Assembly (NCBI RefSeq): GCF_000235425.2
Contig: NZ_KI912267.1
Location: 107,456 to 171,455 of the forward strand
Length of the DNA stretch: 64,000 bases
Direction of reading: 5' to 3'
From: Pseudofrankia saprophytica
GTDB taxonomy: Bacteria; Actinomycetota; Actinomycetes; Frankiales; Frankiaceae
A program made the translations under genes and the position numbers. Below the pieces are notes generated by a model, which ran no database searches, was not told where the DNA came from, and was given only the letters and a program-made list of their open reading frames with translations. This document shows, piece by piece, positions 40,068 to 49,176 of this stretch (position 1 is its first letter; the number at the start of each line of letters is the position of its first letter).

Positions 40068-41237
40068 TCAGCTCACGGGCTCGCCGAGCAGGGCGTCGAC
40101 GAAGCCCTCGGGTTCGAACGGCGCGAGGTCGTCGGGACCCTCGCCCAGGCCGACCAGCTTGACCGGGACGCCCAGCTCACGTTGGACGGCGATGACGATG
40201 CCGCCCTTCGCGGTGCCGTCCAGCTTGGTGAGGGCGACGCCGGTGATGGCGACGGCCTCGGCGAAGACCCTCGCCTGGATGAGGGCGTTCTGGCCGGTCG
40301 TCGCGTCCAGCACGAGGATCACCTCGTCGACCGGGCTCTGCTTGACGATGACCCTCTTGATCTTAGAAAGCTCGTCCATCAGTCCGACCTTGGTGTGCAG
40401 ACGGCCGGCCGTGTCGATCACGACGGTGTCGACGCCGTCCGCGATGCCCTGCTTCACCGCGTCGAAGGCGACCGACGCCGGGTCCGCGCCCTCCGACCCG
40501 CGGACCGTCACCGCGCCGACCCGGCCGCCCCAGGTCTCCAGCTGGTCGGCGGCGGCGGCACGGAACGTGTCGGCCGCGCCGAGCACGACCGACCGGCCGT
40601 CGGCCACCAGCAGTCGCGCGATCTTGCCGCACGTGGTCGTCTTGCCGGTGCCGTTGACCCCGACGACCAGCATGACCGCGGGCCGGTCCTCGGCCGAGAC
40701 GCGCAGCGACCGGTCGGCGGTAGTGCCGATCTGAGCGAGCAGCTCGTCGCGCAGCATCTCCCGCACGTCGTTGTAGCCGCGGGCGCCGAGCACGGCGGTG
40801 CGCTCCCGCAGCGCCGCGACGAGCTCGCCGGTCGCGCCGACACCCACGTCGGCGAGCAGCAGCGTCGACTCGACGTCCTCCCAGTCCTCGTCCGAGAGCT
40901 CGTCGCCGGACAGCAGTGACAGCAGGCCGCGGCCGAGCGACGACTGCGAGCGGGCCAGCCGGGCGCGCAGCCGGACGAGCCGGCCCACCGCGGGCGCCGG
41001 CACCTCGAGGCCGGGCGGCTGGGCCACCTCGGCCGGGGCGACCGCCTCCGCCTCCAGCGCGCCGGGTGGTGCCTCCAGCGTGCCGACACCGCCGGCTGGC
41101 CCGGTCCCGGTCAGCTCCTCGGCGCCGGACCGGGCCCGCGGCAGCCGGGGCCGGCGGCGCACCGCGTTGCCGACCAGCGCCCCGCCCGCGACCACCAGCA
41201 GGACGGCGACCACGACGATGATGTACAGGTACTCCAC
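40068..41237 (-). CDS. ftsY: Signal recognition particle receptor FtsY
   Basis: Membrane receptor GTPase for SRP. 389 residues. Starts with a membrane span (LYIIVVVAVLLVVAGGALVG), the actinobacterial form, then an Ala/Pro/Glu linker, then the NG domain: GVNGTGKTTTCGKIA, DTFRAAAADQLETW, DTAGRLHTKVGLMDEL, TKLDGTAKGGIVIAV and GLGEGPDDLAPFEPEGFV. GTG 41237 follows GGAAGGA. It is 63 nt downstream of smc, the usual smc-ftsY pair. Confidence 0.97.
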   Translation of the reverse strand: MEYLYIIVVVAVLLVVAGGALVGNAVRRRPRLPRARSGAEELTGTGPAGGVGTLEAPPGALEAEAVAPAEVAQPPGLEVPAPAVGRLVRLRARLARSQSSLGRGLLSLLSGDELSDEDWEDVESTLLLADVGVGATGELVAALRERTAVLGARGYNDVREMLRDELLAQIGTTADRSLRVSAEDRPAVMLVVGVNGTGKTTTCGKIARLLVADGRSVVLGAADTFRAAAADQLETWGGRVGAVTVRGSEGADPASVAFDAVKQGIADGVDTVVIDTAGRLHTKVGLMDELSKIKRVIVKQSPVDEVILVLDATTGQNALIQARVFAEAVAITGVALTKLDGTAKGGIVIAVQRELGVPVKLVGLGEGPDDLAPFEPEGFVDALLGEPVS

Positions 41238-41300
41238 GCTTCGATCCTTCCAGCCCCGGCCGGCCGAGGTCACCCCGCCCGCGCCCCACGCCCGAAGCGC

Positions 41301-44300
41301 CTATGCGGAGGCCCGCTCGCGCAGCCGCTGACTGATCACCGTGGTCACGCCGTCACCGCGCATCGACACGCCGTACAACGCGTCGGCGATCTCCATCGTG
41401 CGCTTCTGGTGGGTGATGATGATCAGCTGCGACTTCTGCCTTAGCCCCTCGACGGCGTTCAGCAGCCGGCCGAGGTTGCGGTCGTCGAGCGCCGCCTCCA
41501 CCTCGTCGAGGACGTAGAACGGCGACGGGCGGGCCCGGAAGATCGCCAGCAGCATCGCGAGCGCGGTCAGCGAGCGCTCGCCGCCCGACAGCAGCGACAG
41601 CCGCTTGACCTTCTTGCCAGGCGGCCGGGCCTCCACCTCGATCCCGGTCGTGAGCATGTCCTCGGGGTCGGTGAGCACGAGCCGGCCCTCGCCGCCGGGA
41701 AACAGCGTGTCGAAGACGATCTCGAACTCGCGGGCGGTGTCCTGGAACGCGGCGGCGAAGACCTCACGGACCCGCGAGTCGACCTCCTCGACGACGAGCA
41801 ACAGGTCACGCCGGGTGTTCTTGATGTCGTCGAGCTGCGCGGACAGGAAGGCGGCCCGCTCCTGCAGGGCCTCGAACTCCTCGAGCGCGAGCGGGTTGAT
41901 CTTCCCGAGCCGGACCAGCTGCTTCTCCGCGCCTGCGAGCCTCGCGGTCTGCTCGGCGCGGTCGAAGGGCCGCTCCTTGCCACCCTCCTCATCCGGGGGT
42001 ACCGGCAGCGTGGGGCCGTATTCGGCGACCAGGTCGTCGGCGGCGATGCCGTGCTCCTCCAGCGCCTTGGCCTCGAGCGCCTCGGATCGCAGCCGCTTGG
42101 TCTCCCGCGCCAGCTCGTCCCGGTGCGCCTCGTCGCGCAGCGCGGACAGGGCCGCCGCGTAGGCGCGCACCCGGTCACGCACGCCGGCGAGCTCGGTGTC
42201 GGTCGCCCGGCGGGCGGTGTCCGCCTGCTCCCGCTCGGCCGCGGCGGCGGCCAGCGACGTCTCGCACGCGGCGAGCGCCTCGTCGGCCGCGACCGCGACG
42301 GCGGCGGCGATCTTCGCCTGGCGCTCGCGCAGCGCCCGGGTACGGGCGGCCGCCGCGCGGGCCGAGCGCTCCTGAGCGGCCTGGCGCAGCAGGGCGTCGG
42401 CCCGGCCGGCGAGCCCCCGGGCGCGCTCCTCGCTGGTACGCACCGCGAGCCTGGCCTCGACCTCCTCGCCCCGGACGGCGGAGGTGGCCGCGACGAGCCG
42501 GTCGCGCTCCTCGGCGGGCCGCTCGTCGACGTCCAGCTCGTCGTCGCTCGCCGCGAGCGCCGCCTCGAGCTCGGCGAGCGCGCCGTAGGCCTGGTCGCGC
42601 GTCGCCTCCGCGGCGAGCCGGCCGCGTTCCAGCCGGTTGATCTCCCCGGCGACGGAGCCCCGGCCCCGGTCCAGCTGGGCGAGCTGGTCGGTCAGCGCCC
42701 GGTGGCGGGCGCCTGCGGCGGAGCGGTCGGCGTTGGCCGCGTCGATCGCGGCCCTGGTCCTCGCGACCTCCTCGCGGGCGGGCTCCATCGCGGTACGGGA
42801 CGCCTCGGCCCGCGCCTCGGCGGCGGCCATCGCGGCGGCGGCCTCCTCCGCGGCGGCGGCCAGCTCCAGCAGCGAGGGCGCGTGCGCGCTGCCGCCGACC
42901 GCGGCCGGCGGTCCGAGGGTGTCGCCGTCACGGGTCACCAGCCGCAGACCCGGGCGAGCCGCGGCGAGCTTGGCCGCGCTTGGCAGGTCGTCGACGACCA
43001 CCACCCCGCCGAGAATGGCGGCGACGGCCGGGGCGAACCGCTGGTCGACGACCCGGACGAGCTCCAGCGCCGGAACGGCCCCGCCGGGCAGGCCTTCGGT
43101 CAGCTCGGCCGCCGCCGGCGCGACCGGTGGCGGCGGGAACGCCGGCACGAAGGCGGCCCGGCCGGCCTCGGCGGTGCGCAGCCAGTCCAGGGCGGCGACC
43201 ACGTCGTCGACGGACCCGACCGCGAGCGCGTCGGCGGCCGGCCCCAGGGCGGCGGCGATCGCCACCTCTGCGCCCGGGGTGACCGCGAGGATGTTCACCA
43301 GCCGCCCGACGACCTGGATCGGGGTCCGCGGCGGATCGGGCACCCGGGCGGCCTCCGCCAGCCGGCCCTGCTTGCCCTTGCCCGCAGGCTTGCCCCCACC
43401 GGCTCGCCCGCCGCCCGCGGACTCCCGCTCGTCCGGAGCTGGACCCTCACCGGTGGCCGTGAGCAGCGCGGCGGCGCCGTCGGCCGGGGCCAGCGAAAGC
43501 GAGAGCGCCTCCCGGCGGGCGGCGGCCGACGCACGGTCCCGGTCGGCGCCGCGCTCCTGGGTCCGCAGCGCCTCCAGCCGCTCGGTCGCGGCGGCGTGCA
43601 GAGTGACGGCCGACTCGTGCCGGCTGGCCAGCTCGTCGCGTTCCGTCTCGATCCTGGCGAGCTCGGTGTCCAGCGCCTCGCGCGAGCCGCTGGCCTCGGC
43701 GTCCCGGGCCTGGGCGGCGTCGAGCGCCTCGGTGAGCCGAACGATGTCGGCCTCCGCCGCCGCGGCCCGGGAGCGGGCCGTCTCGACCTTGCCCGCGAGC
43801 CGGGCCATGCTCTCCCGCCGGGCCGCGGCGGCGCGGCTCGCGGTGAGCAGCGCCTGCTCCTCGGCGGCGAGGGCAGCCTCCAGCTCGGCGCGCCGGCTGG
43901 TCACCTCGGTCAGCGTGTCCCGGTCGCGCTCCAGGCGGGCCTGCAGCGCGGCCTCCCGCTCGTGGACGGCCGCCGCCTCCTGCTCCAGCTCCTCGGGGTC
44001 GCGCCCGCCCCGGGTGGCCTGCGCGCCAGCACGCAGCAGCCTGGAGCGCTCGGTGGCCAGCTGGCCGGTGCCCCGCAGCCGCTCACGCACCGACGACAGG
44101 GCGTACCAGGTCTCCTGGGCCGCGGCGGCGCGAGGGACGATCCTGGCGAGCTCGGCCTCCAGCGCCTGCTCCCGCTCGGCGGCGGCGGCGTGGGCGGCCT
44201 CGGTCTCGGCGAGCCTGGCCCGGACGGTCTCCTCGTCGGCGATGTCGGCGGCGAGCTCCGTCCGCGCGGTGACCAGGTCGTCGGCGAGCAGCCGCAGCCG

Positions 44301-44975
44301 CGCGTCGCGCAACGTCGCCTGGATGACGCCAGCCTTGCGAGCGATCTCCGCCTGCCGGCCCAGCGGGCCGAGCTGGCGGCGCAGCTCGGCGGACAGGTCG
44401 GTCAGCCGGGTGAGGTTGGCCGCCATCGCCTCCAGCTTGCGAAGCGCCTTCTCCTTGCGCTTGCGGTGCTTGAGGACACCCGCGGCCTCCTCGATGAACG
44501 CCCGCCGCTCTTCGGGGCTCGCGTGCAGCACCGCGTCCAGCTGGCCCTGGCCGACGATCACGTGCAGCTCGCGGCCGATCCCGGAGTCACTCATGAGCTC
44601 CTGGATGTCCAGCAGGCGGCAGGAGGTGCCGTTGATCGTGTACTCGCTCTGGCCGCTGCGGAACATCAGCCGCCCGACCGTGACCTCGCTGTACTCGATG
44701 GGCAGCGCGCCGTCGGAGTTGTCGATCGTCAGCAGCACCTCGGCGCGGCCCAGCGGCGGCCGCGACGGCGTCCCGGCGAAGATGACGTCGGACATCGTGC
44801 CGCCGCGCAGCGCCTTCGCGCCCTGCTCGCCGAGCACCCAGGCCATCGCGTCGACGACGTTGCTCTTGCCCGAGCCGTTGGGCCCGACGACACAGGTGAT
44901 CCCCGGCTCGAGGCGCAGCGTGGTCGAGCTCGCGAAGGACTTGAAGCCCCGCAGTGTCAGGCTCTTGAGGTACAC
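41301..44975 (-). CDS. smc: Chromosome segregation ATPase SMC
   Basis: Condensin subunit that loops and segregates chromosomes with ScpA/ScpB. 1224 residues. Walker A GPNGSGKS at residues 31-38; coiled coils about 170-500 and 690-1010; hinge about 540-680 (VVGRLVNILAVTPGAEVAIAA at its start, with Gly-rich turns); C-terminal LSGGERSLTALAML signature and Walker B FYVLDEVEAALDD. A Gly/Lys-rich insert (GGGRAGGGKPAGKGKQG) precedes the hinge. GTG start 44975. No scpAB are in the window. Confidence 0.98.
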   Translation of the reverse strand: MYLKSLTLRGFKSFASSTTLRLEPGITCVVGPNGSGKSNVVDAMAWVLGEQGAKALRGGTMSDVIFAGTPSRPPLGRAEVLLTIDNSDGALPIEYSEVTVGRLMFRSGQSEYTINGTSCRLLDIQELMSDSGIGRELHVIVGQGQLDAVLHASPEERRAFIEEAAGVLKHRKRKEKALRKLEAMAANLTRLTDLSAELRRQLGPLGRQAEIARKAGVIQATLRDARLRLLADDLVTARTELAADIADEETVRARLAETEAAHAAAAEREQALEAELARIVPRAAAAQETWYALSSVRERLRGTGQLATERSRLLRAGAQATRGGRDPEELEQEAAAVHEREAALQARLERDRDTLTEVTSRRAELEAALAAEEQALLTASRAAAARRESMARLAGKVETARSRAAAAEADIVRLTEALDAAQARDAEASGSREALDTELARIETERDELASRHESAVTLHAAATERLEALRTQERGADRDRASAAARREALSLSLAPADGAAALLTATGEGPAPDERESAGGGRAGGGKPAGKGKQGRLAEAARVPDPPRTPIQVVGRLVNILAVTPGAEVAIAAALGPAADALAVGSVDDVVAALDWLRTAEAGRAAFVPAFPPPPVAPAAAELTEGLPGGAVPALELVRVVDQRFAPAVAAILGGVVVVDDLPSAAKLAAARPGLRLVTRDGDTLGPPAAVGGSAHAPSLLELAAAAEEAAAAMAAAEARAEASRTAMEPAREEVARTRAAIDAANADRSAAGARHRALTDQLAQLDRGRGSVAGEINRLERGRLAAEATRDQAYGALAELEAALAASDDELDVDERPAEERDRLVAATSAVRGEEVEARLAVRTSEERARGLAGRADALLRQAAQERSARAAAARTRALRERQAKIAAAVAVAADEALAACETSLAAAAAEREQADTARRATDTELAGVRDRVRAYAAALSALRDEAHRDELARETKRLRSEALEAKALEEHGIAADDLVAEYGPTLPVPPDEEGGKERPFDRAEQTARLAGAEKQLVRLGKINPLALEEFEALQERAAFLSAQLDDIKNTRRDLLLVVEEVDSRVREVFAAAFQDTAREFEIVFDTLFPGGEGRLVLTDPEDMLTTGIEVEARPPGKKVKRLSLLSGGERSLTALAMLLAIFRARPSPFYVLDEVEAALDDRNLGRLLNAVEGLRQKSQLIIITHQKRTMEIADALYGVSMRGDGVTTVISQRLRERASA

Positions 44976-45972
44976 CGGTCTCCGCAGCGATGGGGCGGTC
45001 GTGGTCGGGCGCGAAGGTCACCCTCCGGATGAGCGTCGCGGTGCGCGGGGAACGACCAGACGAGCTCCCCCGCGGCCGGCCGCCGATCAGGGCCGCCGAC
45101 CAGGGATCGTGGGCGCCGCCGCCGGCCCGTCTCCGGGCCGCCGCCCACGATATCCGCCAACTCACTGTCACGAAAAGGACACGCCACTGCGTGCCTGGTG
45201 TGGCCAGAACGCGATAGTCTGCCACGCACCACCACGGCCACGCCGGGACACCAAGATCCGTAGATCACGGACATCTGGATCCCACGTGGTCACCAACCGA
45301 GACGCCCCCGCCCGGCTGACCCGCCGGCGACCCGGCTGACCCGGCAGAGCCCGCCGAATTGACCAGGATCCCGTCCCCGGGATTGTGGATCAGGTGGGTA
45401 TACATGGTTGGAACAACAGGAGTATGGGCCCGCGACGAGGGCAGCACTGACCCAGGGCTGCCAACCCGCCTGGCGACGCACCTCAGTGGCCCACGACGCG
45501 AAGGCGGGCACTCAAGCCCGAAAGGCCCACCGAGGCCGCGGCGCGGCGGCAACAGCCGCGAACGCCCGCGAAACCGGCGGATGTGCACCGAACCCTGTCG
45601 ACATATCGCTGGGGAGGCTCACAAGGAGACCACTCCCAAAACGACAGCCACCAGGCAGGCTTAAGACCGAGACGGTGAACGGGATGGACAACTCCAGACC
45701 CGCCCACTCGCCCAGCCGCGGAACCGTCAAGGCATGGACGAACGGGTACCGGTGGATCCGATCCGAAGATCGGTTTCGGGCACCCGGAACGTCGCTCGAG
45801 GGCTCTACCGGGAAGATTGCCGGACCGCGGGCAGCCAGGCCGGGAGGCATCCGGGTGCTCAAGGATCCTTCAGTGATCCAAGAACAGACCCGAGTGACAG
45901 GCCGACCAAAGCACGACATCGGGGGTTCCAGGGAGCCATCCCTGGACAGACGTCTGACCCGAAGCCCGACGA
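44976..45972. other. 1-kb low-GC non-coding stretch with RNA-like hairpins
   Basis: No gene with family similarity. Four 60-nt blocks between 45601 and 45900 counted by hand average about 64% G+C, below the neighbouring genes. Small perfect hairpins are frequent: CGGGC/GCCCG (45505-45520), CCGATC-CGAA-GATCGG (45758-45773, a CGAA tetraloop) and TCCAGGGA-GCCA-TCCCTGGA (45927-45946). A long plus-strand open frame (45408-46214) lacks a ribosome site and runs into the small coiled-coil gene on the other strand. It may hold a structured RNA, or the remains of an intron-like or mobile element. Confidence 0.45.
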
Positions 45973-45991
45973 GCCGCCCCCAGAGGGCGGC
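45973..45991 (-). terminator. Hairpin after the small coiled-coil gene
   Basis: GCCGCCC, loop CCAGA, GGGCGGC: a perfect 7-bp stem starting 7 nt beyond the stop on the minus strand. Probable terminator. Confidence 0.55.
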
Positions 45992-45998
45992 TAACAGG

Positions 45999-46193
45999 TC
46001 AGGTCAGGGCCGGCTCGACGTCCAGCTCACGGACGTCCTCCGGAACGTCGACGCCGACGAGCGCGTCATTGACGGCACGACTCCGAGCAAGCTCAGCCTC
46101 GAGCTCGGCTACGCGAGCGCGCAGCCGACGTACCTCGTACGAGAGCCGGAGGTCGTTGCCGGAACCGACGTGGCCGAAAAGGGCCTTCGCCAT
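45999..46193 (-). CDS. Small conserved coiled-coil protein
   Basis: 64-residue protein. After MAKALFGHVGSGNDLRLSYE comes a leucine-heptad helix (VRRLRARVAELEAELARSRA) and an acidic tail (VDVPEDVRELDVEPALT). The MAKALFGHVG opening is familiar to me from small uncharacterised actinobacterial proteins. ATG 46193 follows GGAGG with good spacing, and a hairpin follows the stop, both supporting a real gene. It is flanked by low-GC non-coding DNA on both sides. Probably dimeric; partner and role unknown. Confidence 0.75.
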   Translation of the reverse strand: MAKALFGHVGSGNDLRLSYEVRRLRARVAELEAELARSRAVNDALVGVDVPEDVRELDVEPALT

Positions 46194-46508
46194 GGTGATG
46201 GTCCTCCACGATGAGTGACCTTGCGGGGTGCTGGGCGCGACAAAGCCGGGACGAAGCTGCTGAAGCCGTCCCATCCAACCACTGGTATAGCTCCAGCCGC
46301 TGGTTCACCCCGGCCGATGCACACGACCTTGCGTCGCACACGTAGGCGGAGTGCGCCCCAAAGAATGACCTAAGCCTCCCACACCCAGTCACCGAAAGTC
46401 AAGAGCATGCCACATGGGACGGCATCCGTCCCTAGAACTCGGGAATCTTGAGCCTCGATTCGACCTAACCGTCAGGCCTGTCTGTCCAGGTCAACGGGGC
46501 GACGAGGC
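46194..46508. other. 315-nt gap upstream of the small coiled-coil gene
   Basis: No gene seen. G+C is lower than in flanking genes. It should contain the promoter of the coiled-coil gene; no confident -35/-10 pair was identified. The acylphosphatase gene ends at its right side without an obvious terminator. Confidence 0.4.
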
Positions 46509-46874
46509 TCAGCGACGCACAAACCCAGCCAGGCCGCCGACCACGGGGCCGATCATGTGTTCTACCCGATCGGTCCGCCCGGGGGTGTGGCCGGTTACAA
46601 GGAGTTCCAGCAGCGCGTCACAGGCCTCCGGCGGCCCTTCGGCCACGACGTCGACTCCGCCGTCCACGCGGTTGGTCGCCGAGCCCACCAGACCGAGACG
46701 ACGGCCCTTCGTGCGCACGTAGTCCCGGAAGCCGACACCCTGCACCACGCCGAACACGGAGGCCGTCAGCCGCACGGGCGAGCCCACGGCCACCGTCTCC
46801 CGGGACTGCTCACCAGCTGTGTTCGCTGGTCCACCCGGCTGAACCGGCGGCCGCTTCTGAGGAAGGTCATTCAT
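46509..46874 (-). CDS. acyP: Acylphosphatase
   Basis: Hydrolyses acyl phosphates such as carbamoyl phosphate and 1,3-bisphosphoglycerate. 121 residues from ATG 46874 (GTG 46880 also possible). The acylphosphatase signature is VFGVVQGVGFRDYVRTKGRR, with the catalytic Arg in GVGFRDYV; the catalytic Asn lies in GLVGSATNRVDGGVDVVAEG. A polar N-terminal extension of about 30 residues precedes the domain. It is usually found between smc and mutM in actinobacteria. Divergent from the lipoprotein gene at 46900. Confidence 0.93.
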   Translation of the reverse strand: MNDLPQKRPPVQPGGPANTAGEQSRETVAVGSPVRLTASVFGVVQGVGFRDYVRTKGRRLGLVGSATNRVDGGVDVVAEGPPEACDALLELLVTGHTPGRTDRVEHMIGPVVGGLAGFVRR

Positions 46875-46899
46875 CGGCACGGTAGGCTACTGAGCCATC

Positions 46900-47217
46900 G
46901 TGAACACGACATCTCTCCTCCTCAGCAGCCTGATCCGGCGCGGCGCGCGGCCCGCCCGACCAGGCCGACGAGCCGCCATGGCGGCCGTCACCGTCGGAGC
47001 CCTCAGCGGCTCGCTGTTGCTGGCCGGCTGTGGCCAGAACTTCCAGCAGGACGGCGGCTCCGTGCCGGTGCCGCGCGCCACGATCGTGGATGGGCCCAGC
47101 GCGACCCCGTTCGGCAACGTGAGCGCCGTACCCGCGCCCACCGACGGTTACGCGCCTCCGCACACAGCCGGCCCGACCCAGACCGCCGCCCCGAACCTCC
47201 CGGGCGGCAAGCTCTAA
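46900..47217 (+). CDS. Small putative lipoprotein
   Basis: 105 residues from GTG 46900. The signal region is long and basic ([15 protein letters not shown]) followed by a hydrophobic core and lipobox LLAGC at about residue 44. The mature part is only about 60 residues, rich in Pro, Thr, Ala and Gly, with no domain I recognise. Divergent from acyP with 25 nt between starts, so their promoters overlap or lie inside the genes. Function unknown. Confidence 0.6.
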   Translation: MNTTSLLLSSLIRRGARPARPGRRAAMAAVTVGALSGSLLLAGCGQNFQQDGGSVPVPRATIVDGPSATPFGNVSAVPAPTDGYAPPHTAGPTQTAAPNLPGGKL

Positions 47218-47288
47218 GAACTCCGGCTTCGGAGAAACCTCGCGCCGGATCCAGGTGGAGTGAGCGCCGGCTCGGGGCGAGCCTCGCC

Positions 47289-48032
47289 TCAGTCAAGGGC
47301 ACGACGGGCGGTCGGCGTCTCGACCCGGCGCTGGGTGTCGAGGTCGGCACGCTGGCCGGCGGCGTAGCCGGCACGCCCGCCGGAGCCGGACAACTGACGT
47401 CCCCGGGCCGCCCGCAGGTGCGGGTAGACGCTCGACAGGTGCGCCTCGACCCGGTCGGAACGGTCGGCGAGGACGAGGGCCACCGAGGCCCCGGTACCGG
47501 ACTCGCCGGTCGCCGGCTCGGCCGCGGCCCTCGCGGCCTGTTCCGCGACGGTCAGCCGCTGCTGTACGGCGACCGCGAACCCCGCCATCCAGGACCGGCG
47601 AAACGCCCGCGGGTCCTCCCAGGACGGCGGCACGGCCACCGCGATCCCATGCGCCTGCTGGACGAGCAGCGAGGTGAACAGCAGCTGGGCCCGGGTGAGA
47701 TCGGCCTCCATGCCGAACAGGTGCGCCGTGTGACCTGTGCCTCCCTTTCCCCGCTCCGTGCGGTGCACCAGTCGGCAGCCCAACGGCACGACGATGCTGG
47801 CCAGAAGAGTGATCTTGTCCCGGGCGTACGGCGGGTGGATGTCGAGCGCCAGGTCGGCGGCGGCGACCTTGCCAGGCCCGGCCTCCTCGAGCAGCGCGCG
47901 GTCGATGCCGTACTGGGCGATCAGCTCGGCGGCCTTGGCGTTGTAGGTCTCCCTGGCGGCGTCGGTCAGCCCTTCGGACTCGGCCATCGCGAGCAGCTTG
48001 CGTACCCGTCCCAGCAGGGCGTCCGAGTTCAT
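47289..48032 (-). CDS. DUF2786 domain protein
   Basis: 247 residues. The N-terminal DUF2786 motif is VRKLLAMAESEGLTDAARET, then YNAKAAELIAQYGIDRALLE. A second region (KITLLASIVVPLGCRLVHRT; LLFTSLLVQQAHGIAVAVPP; RRSWMAGFAVAVQQRLTVAE) matches the usual C-terminal part of the family. Predicted cytoplasmic and mostly helical; family function unknown, often found on phages and mobile DNA as well as chromosomes. A perfect 20-nt palindrome lies 83 nt upstream of its ATG. Confidence 0.85.
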   Translation of the reverse strand: MNSDALLGRVRKLLAMAESEGLTDAARETYNAKAAELIAQYGIDRALLEEAGPGKVAAADLALDIHPPYARDKITLLASIVVPLGCRLVHRTERGKGGTGHTAHLFGMEADLTRAQLLFTSLLVQQAHGIAVAVPPSWEDPRAFRRSWMAGFAVAVQQRLTVAEQAARAAAEPATGESGTGASVALVLADRSDRVEAHLSSVYPHLRAARGRQLSGSGGRAGYAAGQRADLDTQRRVETPTARRALD

Positions 48033-48115
48033 GGGTCGTCTCCTTCGTCACCGCGCAGCGAGGACGGCGCACCTGGTCAGCGCCCAGTGTGGGTGCAGAC
48101 ACGACCCTAGGGACG

Positions 48116-48135
48116 TCGGGGGGTGCACCCCCCGA
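48116..48135. promoter_or_regulatory. Perfect 20-nt palindrome between mutM and the DUF2786 gene
   Basis: TCGGGGGGTGCACCCCCCGA, self-complementary over all 20 positions with GTGCAC at its centre. It lies 83 nt upstream of the DUF2786 start and 73 nt past the mutM stop. As DNA it looks like an operator; as RNA it would form an 8-bp stem with a UGCA loop and could end the mutM transcript. Confidence 0.5.
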
Positions 48136-48207
48136 ATCGACACCCCGCCGCGGCGAGCAGCCGTGCCCGGGGGCAGCTGTGCCCGGCGGCCTACCCCTCC
48201 CGACGGC

Positions 48208-49173
48208 CTACCAGCGACCGCCGCGGGGGCGCGGCTGACAGGTGGGGCAGCTGAAGCTGGACCTGTTCATGAACGCGTCGCGGCGGATCTGGCTCGCGCA
48301 CCGCCGGCACGGCTCCCCTTCGCGGCCATAGGCGGCGAGCTCCCGCTCGAACAGTCCGCTGACGCCCTCGGTGGAGACATAGAGCCGGTCGAACGACGTG
48401 CCCCCCGCCGCGAGGGCCGAGGTCAGCACGGCGCGCACCTCGGCGAGCAGGCCGACGGCTTCGGGCCGCCGCAGGGTCTCGGTCGCCCTGGCATAGTGCA
48501 GCCTCGCGCCCCACAGCGCCTCGTCGGCGTAGATGTTGCCGATACCGCTGACCAGCCGCTGGTCGAGCAGCGCCCGCTTGAGGCCGGTGCGGCGGGCCGC
48601 GAGCCCGGCCACGAAGGCGTCGTCGTCGAACAGCGGATCCATCGGGTCACGGGCGATGTGGGCGATCGGGGCGGGCAGCGACGCTCCTCCCAGCGCGATC
48701 GCCATCCCCCCGAAGGTGCGCTGGTCCACGAACCGGAGCTCGCGCCCGCCGTCGGTGAAGGTGAAGCGGATCCGCAGATGGGTCTGGTCCGGCGTGCTGG
48801 GCGGCACGACGAGCAGTTGACCGCTCATGCCGAGGTGCCCGAGCAGGGCGTCCCCGTCGCCGGCCGGCAGGGGCGGCAGGGGCGGGACGAGCGATGCCTC
48901 GGGCACGCCCGACCTGTCCGGCGGTGTGTCCGGAAGATTCTCCAGCGGCGTGTCCAGGCCGTCTGGAGCCGCGAGCGCCAGCCAGAGGTACTTGCCCCGG
49001 CGACGCGCGGCGGTGACCGTCTGGCCGGTGAGCGCCGCCTCGAAGTCGGCGGTGCCGGCCACGTGCCGGCGCACGGCCCGCGGGTGCAGCACACTGACCT
49101 TCGCGATCGTGCGGCCGACCACGCCGCGCTCCAGACCGCGCCGCACCACCTCGACCTCAGGCAGCTCCGGCAT
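48208..49173 (-). CDS. mutM: Formamidopyrimidine-DNA glycosylase (MutM/Fpg)
   Basis: Excises 8-oxoguanine and formamidopyrimidines; bifunctional glycosylase/lyase. 321 residues, longer than the usual 270-290 because of a Pro/Asp-rich loop around residues 75-105. N-terminal [14 protein letters not shown] with catalytic Pro2-Glu3; the conserved Lys in [12 protein letters not shown]; helix-two-turn-helix [14 protein letters not shown]; zinc finger C-x2-C...C-x2-C in [13 protein letters not shown] and SSFSCPTCQ. Start ATG 49173, 3 nt after rnc. Confidence 0.97.
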   Translation of the reverse strand: MPELPEVEVVRRGLERGVVGRTIAKVSVLHPRAVRRHVAGTADFEAALTGQTVTAARRRGKYLWLALAAPDGLDTPLENLPDTPPDRSGVPEASLVPPLPPLPAGDGDALLGHLGMSGQLLVVPPSTPDQTHLRIRFTFTDGGRELRFVDQRTFGGMAIALGGASLPAPIAHIARDPMDPLFDDDAFVAGLAARRTGLKRALLDQRLVSGIGNIYADEALWGARLHYARATETLRRPEAVGLLAEVRAVLTSALAAGGTSFDRLYVSTEGVSGLFERELAAYGREGEPCRRCASQIRRDAFMNRSSFSCPTCQPRPRGGRW

Positions 49174-49176
49174 GGC

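Noticed and set aside
42051..45032. Nearly 1000-codon plus-strand open frame opposite smc
   Set aside because: Antisense shadow of smc caused by third-position GC bias; no ribosome site or recognisable domain.
45408..46214. 268-codon plus-strand open frame in the low-GC region
   Set aside because: No ribosome site, irregular composition, no family, and it overlaps the small coiled-coil gene on the other strand. The region is reported as unexplained non-coding DNA instead.
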